A stretch of DNA of 64,000 nt from Blastomyces gilchristii SLH14081 (Eukaryota; Ascomycota; Eurotiomycetes; Onygenales; Ajellomycetaceae), in NCBI RefSeq assembly GCF_000003855.2, contig NW_003101672.1:1196134-1260133 (forward strand), read 5' to 3'. This document shows, piece by piece, positions 53,116-63,482 of the stretch (the first letter of the stretch is position 1; each line of letters begins with the position of its first letter). Both the position numbers and the translations under genes were made by a program. The notes below the pieces were generated by a model. It was not told where the DNA came from and did not search any database. It saw only the letters and a program-made list of their open reading frames with translations.

Positions 53116-53677
53116 GATTTGCTTGAATGCGCGGCGCGACTGTAATTTGAGAGCCGGGAGCTAAGGTTGCTTGCAAACCTAATGAAGTACTCAGACGCAG
53201 TATAATAAAAGAGGAGAGAAGAAGAATAGAAGAAAGTACCGGGAGATATATTTGTGGAAGTAGGGAGTGAACCGATTCCATCCTTCACTCAATAGAAAGA
53301 ATGTACTAGAATGCACTTAAAGGGGAGCGATTGAATCAGTCCTCGATCAACTGGGAGAAATTAACTAATCTGAAAGTGCCAGGCAACAGGTAGATAATAT
53401 TCCAATCTGCTAGTATTGGTTCCTGTGAATGGTGCCCACTGCTCGCATACTCCGCCAATGCAGCAGCTTACATCGAGTATCTCATAATGAGCGCTTTGAA
53501 AGAAAAGGGATCAAGTACTGAGAGCCAACGTCACGCATCCTAAGATAAATGAGATATAGACATATTTTCCGTCTCGTTCTCTCACCAGCTGATACGAAAC
53601 ATAATGCATAAAACACATTCCGAGCATTCCACCACCGAAGCGGTGAAATTGGAGTAGTTGAAGCAGTCATCGGCGTT
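53116..53677. other. Tandem intergenic region
   Basis: 562 bp between the start of the CCCH-ankyrin-AAA gene and the stop of the nucleotidyltransferase-like gene, both on the minus strand. It should hold the promoter of the former. No gene is seen. Confidence 0.4.
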
Positions 53678-54384
53678 TTAGCAAAACGGGCTATTTCCAT
53701 ATCGTTGCTGATATGCCTCTGCGATCTGATCCAAAACATGATACGAAATGGCGACATCAAATCCATTTCTGTTTAGCCTTCGAACAGCATCTCTTTCTAG
53801 CAGCCCCTTATTTCGATCTATCAGGGAGTTCAAAATGACCAAGACATCATCGGTATCGGTGACGGATTTCAGATGGTGTGGCTTGGTAGAGAGTCGCCGG
53901 AGCTTTGTCTCCAAGCCCCACTCCAGTGGTGCCGCCAGTATGCGTAAATTCTCACCAGACCAGAGAACAATGTTTTGCTTTTCTGCATCCTCAAAGATGG
54001 AGTTGCGAGCAGATTTTGAGACGAATAGAGCAACTGAGTCATTTATCCATTTTTTCCCGAAGCCCAAGTCTCTCCCCACTGTCACCATGGCAGTTCGCAT
54101 CTTGCAAAGCAACTCCTTATCAGAAGCGTGTTCCGGATCAATAATCACATCGATGTCTTCCGTTGTCGAGCGATTTTGAAAATATGAAACCGCGAGATAG
54201 CCGCCCGCGGAGACCATCGTGATGGGAGAAAATGCGTATATCATTTCATCTTCCCCTAATGCCTTATCCAACGCTTCGAGCCCTATTGTGTTTCTGTCAG
54301 CAATGGTTTCAAAGTATCAGTTAATTTGACTTGGTTACCTTGACTCATTTTATCCTTATCCAGAACCACCCCTCTATCTTCCAT
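53678..54384 (-). CDS. Nucleotidyltransferase-like protein (N-terminus uncertain), 2 exons, at least 216 aa
   Basis: Exons 54384-54339 and 54282-53678 join in phase (CAA G|gtaacc ... cacaatag|GG). Counting from the ATG at 54384, AGGYLAVSYFQNRSTTEDID (41-60) has the G-G plus D-x-D (D58, D60) signature of a minimal nucleotidyltransferase fold. LEWGLETKLRRLSTKPHHLK and a DTDDVLVILN segment follow, as in DUF6036-like/AbiEii-like transferases. The frame remains open upstream to about 54500 (NFYEGIRKFEVMEDRGVVLD continues the same style), but without ATG. A 5' exon joined at an acceptor near 54485 (cgctctttcag) is therefore likely. Small fungal proteins of this type are sporadic; substrate and function are unknown. 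Confidence 0.6.
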
Positions 54385-55147
54385 GACTTCAAATTTTCGG
54401 ATCCCCTCGTAAAAATTTTGCGTGGGGTTTGTTGATACTCTGATAGGCTTTGAAATGATCGGTAGTATTGCACTTTGTATATCTGAAAGAGCGAAAGCTG
54501 CCACACCATGTGTTTTCTATCGAAAAGCCTGAGATGCTCCAATACATACACATACAGGCACTGCATAGTTAGTCTAGACATAAATGCCTCTACCCCGCAG
54601 CGGAAGATCCTGGAGCAGTGGCTCCCAAGCCGGCGAGCAAACATGGGAAAGCAGGTGCATTGCCATTGCTTGTAACTGGTCAGGCTTCTGCACTCTGCAG
54701 TATTCAGCTACTTCACAGGCCTACGATGATAGGCCGCTCTCACCGTCCCAATCAGACTTATGTAGCCTCACTTCGGCCGTGGCGTTGAGACCTTCCAGGC
54801 AATCCTAATGAATGTGGAATGTTGAGAGCGGCCTTGGTAGCCAAAGGGTCACATAGCATAGCTGATCAAGGCACAAGTACTTAGTAACCATGCCAAGCGC
54901 ATTTGTTAGTATATAATCATATATTAATCCGTAGTTATTGTGTAGTTGTAGGTAGTTTATAGCTAACTACCTCTAGAAGTTAACTACTCCGAATCTCAGC
55001 AGGCTTCATTCAGCCTCTCCTCTCTGTTCTTGCTACTGACTCTAAGACTATTTTGGTAAGGTCCAATTCTCAGAAGCCAATCCTTGGTCACAGAGAATGT
55101 TACTCCGTAATTCAATCTAGCTTATTGTCTATTTGAGACTAGCCTCT

Positions 55148-55155
55148 TATAAAAG
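55148..55155 (+). promoter_or_regulatory. TATA box of the 305-aa gene
   Basis: TATAAAAG, 120 bp before the ATG at 55275; position and sequence suit a core promoter. Confidence 0.45.
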
Positions 55156-55172
55156 ACTGGCTAAATTTAAGT

Positions 55173-55187
55173 TAACTAACTACCTAA
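55173..55187. repeat. 15-bp direct repeat, left copy
   Basis: TAACTAACTACCTAA, identical to 56413-56427 on the other side of the 305-aa gene. A shorter relative (TAGCTAACTACCT) is at 54960-54972. Confidence 0.75.
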
Positions 55188-55274
55188 TAATACCCGGTAA
55201 CTAGTTTTAGCTGCTGGTCAAGTGCTTGTGCTGGAAGATGACGAAGCCTTGTCAAGTCACACGGATTACAGCGT

Positions 55275-56192
55275 ATGTCTGCCATCATCTCCCCAAACCT
55301 TTGCTCCCCGTCTGAACCTATTCAAAATATCCATGGATATCCATCTCCATCTCCATCGCTAGTCTCCGTCGAATACCCGTGTTCAAAAGCAGAGTCACCT
55401 GCTATGACATCTCGCCACCAGCGTCCTCGTCGTAAATTAAGTTGGTGGAGACGGAAGTGGAGCGTGTGGAAATCGAAGGAGAGCCCCTTGGAGCTTCGAG
55501 GGAGTATTGTTCGTCTTCGCCATCGGAACAAGCGCCCATACCTTGCGCTGCTGCGTCTCTTCCTACCCGCATCGTTGACCTCATGGTCATATCCAATACC
55601 AGAGCCTCTCCCTCCACTGATCTTGGCTGAAAATCCATCCCTGTGCTGGACAAGGCGGTGTGAAGGCGACCTCAAAAATCTGCAAGCAATTCCACTCTGG
55701 TGCTCACATGATACCCCCCTGCGCTCCCTGTATCGCATGTATGAGGCCGCGATGGCTGGAGACAGTATGAACGTTGTGATCGGATACGAAGTTGAATACT
55801 TTTGGTACCGCAGTGAACGTTCCTGGAAGCTAGAGCGCATTCCTGACCCAAAGGACCCGGACCCCATCCGTTATGCGATTCTTGCCTGCCTTGTCGAGTC
55901 TATGCCTGAGGCTTTCAATTTCAAGCTCAGCAAGGGCTTGAGGCGAGACGGAAACAACGTCCCTCCTGGCCCTTGGGATGGTGTGAACGATCCGTATGCC
56001 CCTTACATTCCAGAGCACGGGCCAGAATGGACAAAACATGTTCCCCCCGTCGATAAAGATTATCTACGAGACGTTATGCCTGAGAGAATGCTCGATTCGA
56101 GGGGTATGCTGATTCTCCATGAAGAAGCGGACAGTGAGGTTTTTGCAAAGAGGAATATAGTCGCTTCGGAGGAGAGGTTTTGGAGAATATAG
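55275..56192 (+). CDS. Unrecognised 305-aa protein, possibly lineage-specific
   Basis: Intronless from the ATG at 55275. The N-terminal 50 residues are Ser/Pro-rich, followed by a very basic Trp-containing stretch (SRHQRPRRKLSWWRRKWSVW). A better ordered C-terminal two thirds contains LRSLYRMYEAAMAGDSMNVV, DPIRYAILACLVESMPEAFN and PGPWDGVNDPYAPYIPEHGP. No signal peptide, transmembrane helix or known domain was recognised. It has its own TATA box and is flanked on both sides by identical 15-bp repeats and by copies of TACTCCGTA. Codon use is not obviously odd, and the length of the open frame with no stop supports a real gene. Confidence 0.6.
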   Translation: MSAIISPNLCSPSEPIQNIHGYPSPSPSLVSVEYPCSKAESPAMTSRHQRPRRKLSWWRRKWSVWKSKESPLELRGSIVRLRHRNKRPYLALLRLFLPASLTSWSYPIPEPLPPLILAENPSLCWTRRCEGDLKNLQAIPLWCSHDTPLRSLYRMYEAAMAGDSMNVVIGYEVEYFWYRSERSWKLERIPDPKDPDPIRYAILACLVESMPEAFNFKLSKGLRRDGNNVPPGPWDGVNDPYAPYIPEHGPEWTKHVPPVDKDYLRDVMPERMLDSRGMLILHEEADSEVFAKRNIVASEERFWRI

Positions 56193-56839
56193 TTTCAACA
56201 GCTTGTTTTGTTTTGTGTTGGTTAAAGCGGAAAGGATCTCGGGACCATTGAGAGAGCAGATGCTACTATGATAAGATATACTCCGTATGTACCTAGGTAA
56301 CTCCCTTGTGTGTTCAATTAATAATCGTTATTGTATGCGTCTCAAATTCTTGTTGCTCATTCAAATTCACGTTTCCATTGTAGGGCACACCGGGTATCAG
56401 AAACTAATATTCTAACTAACTACCTAAAAGATACATTGGATATCATTTCAAACCAAAGTTTGGCCAATAACTGCATATTCCTCGCGTGCTCGTCAAAGTC
56501 ATAAATCCCCCAAAATAGCCAAGAAGACAAAAAAAAAAAAAAGAAAAAAAAAGAAAAAAAAATACCAGACGCAGAGGGGAGATATGGAATATAAGAAATC
56601 AAAATCATAACAAAATCCATATAAAGCAGAAAAGAAGGGGGAATATTTTTCAACGCCGTTTGTTGTCGTCCTAGGAAAAGCAATTGGAAATGGGGGAGAG
56701 GGTCAAACAAGAAATGATGAGCAGATCAGACAAACAAAAGAATCATGAACTGAACACAGGCTGCTCTGTTGGTCGAATAAAAAAAAAGAATAAAAGAGGT
56801 TAAAACAAACTGTGGGGTAGGTGAGTATGGCGAGAGCAT
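56193..56839. other. Convergent 3' intergenic region with A-rich tract
   Basis: 647 bp between two stop codons. TACTCCGTA at 56279-56287, the second 15-bp repeat at 56413-56427 and an A-rich tract at 56529-56562 lie here. No gene is seen. Confidence 0.45.
56413..56427. repeat. 15-bp direct repeat, right copy
   Basis: TAACTAACTACCTAA, the same strand and sequence as 55173-55187; the two copies are 1.24 kb apart and enclose the 305-aa gene. Confidence 0.75.
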
Positions 56840-59150
56840 TTATAACCCCTTAAAACGCGCCCACCCAGCAGCCTTAATCTCACTACCGCCGGACTTCGAA
56901 AGCCGTCGTCCTTTCGGCTTCGCAGCAGTCTTTTCCTTTTCTTCAGCGACGGTGTTAACTCCACCGCCTCGCCCTTCTTCTGCCACTTTCCCGCTAACAT
57001 CCCGTCTCCTCCCAACGCCCAATCCGGCAATATAACTACCATATCCAGGAGAGCCAGATCCAAAACCTGACCCCAAGTCAATGCCGGAATTGCTCACCAC
57101 ACGTCCCTTGCGGTCACTATCGTGGTGGGCAGGGCTGGCATCGCGACCATCATCGCTGTCATCGTCCGCTTGTAGAGACTCATAGGCAGATGGTTTACCG
57201 CCTCTTAACGTCCATCGCTTTATGCTTGGGGTGGAATTTTTCGCAGCACTATTTGGAGTTAAGCCTTGGGGGACGTGGGCGTCGTTCTTGCTGTCGAAAG
57301 GTGAGGAGAGTATTTCGTAAGTGGGTTCGACATCGCCATGATTTTGAGATTTGGCTGGGGTTGAGTAGCGTGGACTGTTGAGTGACGGGTTCGGTACGTC
57401 AGTCAATGCAATGCGACGGATACTGCCTGTCTTGCCATACGAGATGAGGTGTTGCTTCTCGAAAGGCTGCGGTGTTGGAGGGTTCATTTCCAGTGGGTTA
57501 ATGGCTGCCACGGATGCTGTCTTATCATCTTGTACACCCTCATAGGTATTGTTGCCGCCCTGGTTATCACCCAGATCATGTTCATAGACATACAAATTCT
57601 CAGTATGTTCCTTGTAAATATTTTCATCATCGTCGTAGTAGTTGCTGAGTGGGCTGTAATTATCCTTGCTACGATGCTTGATGACTGTGCCACTCCGATC
57701 AAATCCATATGAATCGTTTGTGTACTCCCAATCCTTCACACCTAGATCCTTCCCAAGCATATCGGGAGATCCGAGCCGATCAGGCAACGGAGAAACTCGG
57801 TCGGCGTGCAATGGAGGAGATGGAGATGACCGGTGAACAAACCAGTTTTCCTTGGATAGTGATGATACACCACTAGGATCACGGGAAACAGTTTCAGGAG
57901 ACACCGGCCGCGAGTTCTCCGACTTAGGGGAGGTGTTTATGGTAACAGATTGAGGGCGAGATGAAGTACCGCCACGACCCCGCGCCATTGTCCGTGCGAT
58001 ACCGACTGGAGTATGATGAGATTGTTCATACTGGCGCGTCTGTTGGCTCGGGAGGTCTGAACGTGAATACCGGTGAGATTGCGCTGAATAGAATGATTGA
58101 CTTGGACTATCGCCAATATCCTCGACGGAATCAGCGCGTGTGTGCATAAAAGGAACGCTACGCGTAGGAGTCATCAGAGGTTCTTTTGCCAGGGATCTGC
58201 GGTTAAAATTCGAAGAAGCGATCGTGGTGTCGCTCATGTGCTTCTCTGCGATCTCTGCGATGTTAGAATTTGTGCGCTTGTGACCGCGTGAAGTTAGGTT
58301 ATCTTCCAATGGATTCATGTCTGGTGGGAGCTTGGAGATTTTGCGGAATATAACAGCCAGATAGAGGGATATAACCAAGGATGCAAGATGCACGCCCGCG
58401 GTAACGCAGCAAGCAAGAAATGTCGTATATATGATTTTATCCGCTGCCAATTTAGTTTCGAACAATGTACCCCAGCCATATGTCCCGCTAGTGTGTTCGA
58501 CTCGAGCTATGATACCCGTGAAAACATAGAGCGGAATAAGTCCAGCATCCATAACAGACGCGAACAACATATAGCTCGCGGACGAAGCGGGAGTACGCGC
58601 AGCAGAAGACCGAGATAGATGGTAGATCGCGTATATAGTATGTAGAATTGCCACACCAGGCTATGCCATGCAGTCAGCAGATAGTAAAAATGACATTATT
58701 AGAGAAATCAAGCACATACTGCTACACGGATCATCCACACCGCTGCGCCAGCGATATTATTGATACATATCACGCAGAACAGCACTCCCAGCGCTCCGAT
58801 CAAAGCACATACTCTCAAAACCAATTGAAAGATTCTCGTGTACTTCACCCTGCTTTTAGTCTTCGGGCTCATTGTTTTCTTATTAATTTTTCCATTCGGA
58901 ATCATAACATACTGCGCAAAAGGTTAGCTGCACGGCGTTCCTGATTTACCTAGGGTTTGATCACCAAGGGAGGCCTTACAGAATCAGGATGCTTATTGAA
59001 ATTCACCAAGGGCCCATTTCTTTCCATTCGAGGCTCGCGCGGAGTCCAGCTTGCCCGCGTCACAGCCTTTGGATCGAAGTTAACTGAAATACCAGAAAAC
59101 CGGTTGCGGGACGGTGGGTCATACATGAACGGCGGCTCTACTCGTCCCAT
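56840..59150 (-). CDS. Four-TM fungal membrane protein with long disordered tail, 3 exons, 727 aa
   Basis: Exons 59150-58980, 58911-58720 and 58660-56840 join in phase. The N-terminus (FDPKAVTRASWTPREP, then PLVNFNKHPDSYVMIPNGK) precedes four predicted transmembrane helices at about 84-107, 111-135, 151-173 and 197-228. The LHTIYAIYHL/SASYMLFASVMDAGLIPLYV part is strongly conserved in filamentous ascomycetes as I recall, but has no agreed name; the four-helix layout is MARVEL-like. Residues 230-727 are Ser/Pro/Asp-rich and probably cytosolic, with many potential phosphorylation sites and a basic end (RRLSKSGGSEIKAAGWARFK). Function is unknown. It shares a 309-bp promoter region with ARH1. Confidence 0.75.
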
Positions 59151-59459
59151 GGCCGCGACGGGAGACCGACAGCGCAAGAGTGTAAAATGAGTGAATACTT
59201 ATATACGAATGAATGAATGCGCTGTTGTCAAGTTAAAGTCTGCTTGCAAAAAGGAATGGAGATATATAGATGTAACTGTGTCATGGGCCATGGGATGCCG
59301 CTGGCGCTGAGGGCTGATATGGTCGTGGTCGCTGTTGTGGTGTCGTTGTTGTACGTACAGGACACAGTAGCCGATTGTTGGCGCGGCAACCGCCCCGATA
59401 AGGAGTAGTTACTGCATACAGTCATAGGGCTGACCTCATTCTGCGGCGGTTAAATTTAT
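59151..59459. promoter_or_regulatory. Divergent promoter of the four-TM gene and ARH1
   Basis: 309 bp between two start codons. No strong motif is identified. Confidence 0.3.
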
Positions 59460-61300
59460 ATGTTCTATGAAATGTCACTCGCGACGTTCACAATGAATGT
59501 ATCTCGTGCTCGGAACATATGCGCTCGCTGCTTTTCCCACTCCAGCAGATTCTATGCTTCGCGAACGAGAATACACACTCCTTGGATCCTGCAGAGAAAG
59601 CAATTTAGCAGTAATGGGGTCCAAAGTCGTCGCCCGCTGCGGGTCGCAGTTGTTGGATCAGGGCCTGCTGGTTTCTATGCAGCGTACAGATTAATATCCA
59701 AGGTTGAAGATGCATTTGTGGATATGTATGAGCAGCTCCCAGTCCCATTCGGTTTGGTCCGTTTTGGCGTTGCGCCGGACCATCCGGAGGTGAAGGTATG
59801 TGCGCAAACTCCCGTTTTTGCAGATTGCGAGGGAAGAGGGGTAAATACAATAGGAACTGCGCTAACTGGGCATATTGCTCTCTCGTATCCAATTGCTACA
59901 GAATTGCCAGGAGAAATTTACAGAAGTTGCGACATCCCCGCGATTTAATTTTATCGGCAACATTGATCTGGGGGTGGATCTTCCTTTGCGCTCTCTCAAG
60001 CCACACTACGATGCTATACTCTTTGCCTACGGGGCCTCGAAGGATAAAGAACTTAGAATTCCAGGCGAAAATACTATACGTGGTATATACTCGGCTAGAG
60101 CCTTTGTTGGCTGGTACAATGGGCTACCCGAATGCAGGGATCTGGCTCCAGATTTGAGTTCGGGGGAGGATGCGGTGGTTATTGGGCAGGGAAATGTAGC
60201 CATGGATGTTGCGAGACTGCTTCTAACAGACGTTGATGTCTTGAGAAAGACGGATATGTCGGAATACGCGTTAGAAGAATTGGCAAAGAGCAAAATCAAG
60301 AGAGTCACAGTGGTCGGGCGACGGGGTCCTATGCAGGTAGGGATATTATTCATACCCCAGGCTTTTCAGTTTCATGACGATATGTATTATTAAAAGTATT
60401 GTTTCCCAGGCCGCATTCACAATTAAAGAAGTACGAGAAATCCTCCAGCTGCCTTCGGTCTTCTTTGAGCCTATTCCGGAGCACCTCTTCCCTCCAGAGT
60501 CAAGCATCAAATCCCTCCCAAGAGTCCAAAAGCGCATAACCCAACTCCTCGCAAAAGGATCTCTCACAAAACCACAAGAGGCTTCCAAATCCTGGTCCCT
60601 CGATTTCCTTCTCTCACCGCACTCCTTCCACGGCTCGCCATCGCATCCGGATGTTCTTTCATACATGAAATTCTCCCGAAACCAACTCGACCCCGCGGAC
60701 CCGTTCTCCCCGACCGCAAGAGTGACCCCGCTGCTCCAAGAAGACGGCCACGTTGCTCACATCGATATCCCTACTAGCACATGTTTCCGTAGCATCGGAT
60801 ACCAATCCCTTCCACTTCCTGGATTCGAGGACTTGGATATCCAGTTCAACTATTCGCGCGGTATAATCCCCAATGACGGCCAGGGGCGCGTTATTACAAC
60901 ACCTCCCACGCCTGATAGCGGAACTGCCGAATTGTCTGGAGATTATGAGGCCAGGCAGGTGCCTGGTCTTTACTGTGCTGGGTGGGTAAAGAGGGGCCCT
61001 ACTGGCGTCATCGCGTCGACGATGACGGACGCATTTGATACCGCTGATGCGATTGCAACTGATTGGGCATCGTATACTGCGAGTAGTCATGGGCATGCGT
61101 TCCTTAATTCATCCGAAGGTGGGAGTTCGGGGCTTGGCTGGGAAGGGGTGCTTCCTACAGCGCGGAAGCTGGGACTTCACCCGACGAATTGGGAAGATTG
61201 GGAACGGATCGACCGGGCGGAGATCGAAAGGGGGAAAGCTGCGGGGAAAGTGAGGGAGAAATTTGGGCGGGTAGAGGAAATGCTGGAGGTTTTGCGGTGA
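59460..61300 (+). CDS. ARH1: Mitochondrial NADPH:adrenodoxin (ferredoxin) reductase Arh1, 3 exons, 553 aa
   Basis: Passes electrons from NADPH to mitochondrial ferredoxin Yah1 for iron-sulfur cluster assembly and heme A synthesis. Exons 59460-59795, 59902-60336 and 60410-61300 join in phase 0. After an Arg-rich presequence, the FAD-binding motif [17 protein letters not shown] (GSGPAG at 66-71) and [17 protein letters not shown] are present. Downstream are [14 protein letters not shown], the NADP-binding [35 protein letters not shown], and the C-terminal FAD motif [20 protein letters not shown]. ATGs at 59460, 59472 and 59493 are all in frame; the first is used here. Length is normal for fungal members. 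Confidence 0.95.
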
Positions 61301-61668
61301 GATGCTGATGTATTCGTGTGATGGAAATACCGCATTTGCACTATCCAATGTGAGGAATGAGGATTCTATAACATATTTTCCTTAATTGTACAGTGCCTTC
61401 TCTGTATACTAAATAGAATGCTTAGATCTGATAGATAAACTTTGAAATACCCTTCTCTTGGTCCTTTTCCGACCAATCCTGTACAACGTGAATGTTTAAA
61501 TATAAAACAGGTATTATATGAACGAATTATCAGAAAAAATAATATGTCAGGGCAAATATATGCAAAGAAGTATGTCCAAAAATATCAAAATATCAACAAT
61601 ACAACAAAAATGTAGACCATATCAACCAGGAACGCAACCCCATCGAAGTGATGGGGATAACATATGTA
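61301..61668. other. Convergent 3' intergenic region, ARH1/MTC6
   Basis: 368 bp between two stop codons, AT-rich. No gene is seen. Confidence 0.5.
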
Positions 61669-63482
61669 CTAGGATGGAACACCTTCGTATTCCCATCCCT
61701 GAATAACCCTTTTCCGCCGGGAATTCCTGCGATTGGAATTACACTTGACGAATATTGTCAACGCGGCAATGACCAACACAATGATGGCCGCAATTGTAGG
61801 TACAAGAACCGTCCGCCTTTGAACGGCATCTTCGTCCACTTCGTACGGACACTGAGCATCAGGACCACCGGGAATCCAACAAGTGGGCACATCGAGTGAA
61901 TTAAGGTCTATCCAAACACTACGCTCGTCATGGGCATCAGACGACGGGTCGAGTACCACCTTGGGTAGAGAGCTGAGGTAGTGGTATAGATAGGTGTTCT
62001 CGAGGCTTGTACGGGGCACGGAAAAGGTTGAGTTCTCGGGGCAGTTAACCGCGACAGAACCATAGGAAACTCGCTCAGATGTCAGGGTCCATTGAAACGG
62101 CTCATTTCCAACGCGACATGCGCCATAAAGATCGTCGGAGCATTTTGTGGGGAACCAACGTCCCTTGAAAGAAACGTCGGCCCGAGCACATCGGAGATCA
62201 GATAAAAATACATCTGAAGGAGAGTAATCTGGATTCGGTTCGCCCTGTGCCCAGGCCCATGACGAAGCTTGCGAAGCGTTTTCATAAGGTCTGAAATCCT
62301 CGTTCGCGGTCACATTGGAGAGTGTCGCATTTACTATTGGTGAGATGCCACAGGCGATCAAGTCACCCCACAATAAATGTAGAGGGTGTAAATCATATCG
62401 TTCATCGATGGTTGATTCGGGCCATGAAGCGCTCAGAGCGACGTTCGTTGATTGAGGGTCGAATAGGCACCCTGATTTGATTATAGTGCCACTACTCGCA
62501 TCGCTACTATTAGATATGTCAATTTTTTGGGATGCTGCAAGCGAGGCCCTTGGGAAAATAAGATTGCGATCGCTGTTGAAATCATAGTTCGCCATCTGAG
62601 GATCGATAGTGCCCCAGCCAACCAGAAATCGTTTTAGATGCCACCTTTCCACATAGCTTTCGCATGGCCAGCCATCAGGAGTGCTATGGGTACCTTTCGA
62701 GTCTCTGCGCGTCGTGAAATATTCTGATATGGGATGGGCAAGCCTAGGAACAGAGTACCACGACCGGTTCAGGTTTGTTCTCTCTTCGTTAAGTTGCTTG
62801 GGAGTGTACATGTGCTGGCCTAAATGTTCATTAAAACGAGACCCAAGAAGATCCCGACCAGAAGGAAGTTTTTCAAGAGCATCTACACTACTAGGCTCGT
62901 CAGAGGAGCCTAGAGACACGGCAGAATGTACATTAAGCAGAATATATAACATATGAGCATTGAGGGTATCGTCAGTGGCGGAAAAGTAATTTTTCAGCAC
63001 ACTGAGAAATACGGAGATATCAAGACTCTCGGAGCACGAGTACGATCCAGGATCAGTGAGAGCTGAGGCGGTTTGGGCAGGCGAGGGACCAGGACCAGAC
63101 ACAGGACGAGTCGGGACAGGGGAATTGGCTGCAACAGGACAAAAAGTCCACCGGCGGTGGTCCCCAGACCAATATAGATCGACATGGAAACGACGATAGT
63201 CAAGTGCCAAAAGGTTCGAAATGCATTTCACCATATCCTGCTCCCCATATCTACCATTGCGCAAACAAGCAGAGGTCACGTAGACGCCTGGATGGGCAAC
63301 ATGATTGATGGGGATTTGCGACGAGACATCACGCTGGGACTGTGGTATATTTGTTAGCTGGGAAAGGGTTCTCATAAACACAACAAATCCCTGTACCAAG
63401 TGAATCTTACCAGCTGCACAACTGTCCATGGAGCGGCCAGAAGAGCGCTGTTGTCAGGCGTGTAATTGGCTGGTTTGGACAT
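61669..63482 (-). CDS. MTC6: Maintenance of telomere capping protein 6 (Mtc6), 2 exons, 580 aa
   Basis: Exons 63482-63411 and 63339-61669, joined in phase (CTG|gtaag ... accacag|TCC). The conserved N-terminal block SQRDVSSQIPINHVAHPGVY and CISNLLALDYRRFHVDLYWS marks the Mtc6 family, as do WTFCPV and the lectin-like C-terminal half with spaced Cys. A single transmembrane helix at about 534-557 (LVPTIAAIIVLVIAALTIFV) precedes a basic tail, making a type I membrane protein. Yeast MTC6 was found by its genetic interaction with the telomere-capping mutant cdc13-1; its biochemical role is not known. Several N-x-S/T sites agree with a lumenal or extracellular domain. Confidence 0.9.

Larger units (their letters stand above)
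54505..55274. other. Intergenic region with short repeats and a TATA box
   Basis: 770 bp upstream of the 305-aa gene. The inverted repeat AGGTAGTT (54950-54957) / AACTACCT (54965-54972), TACTCCGTA (55101-55109) and TAACTAACTACCTAA (55173-55187) lie here. Candidate TATA box TATAAAAG at 55148-55155. No gene is seen, except that a 5' exon of the nucleotidyltransferase-like gene may fall in the first part. Confidence 0.45.

Noticed and set aside
55322..55867. 181-codon frame on the minus strand
   Set aside because: Overlaps the 305-aa gene, which has its own ATG and TATA box; the antisense frame has neither.
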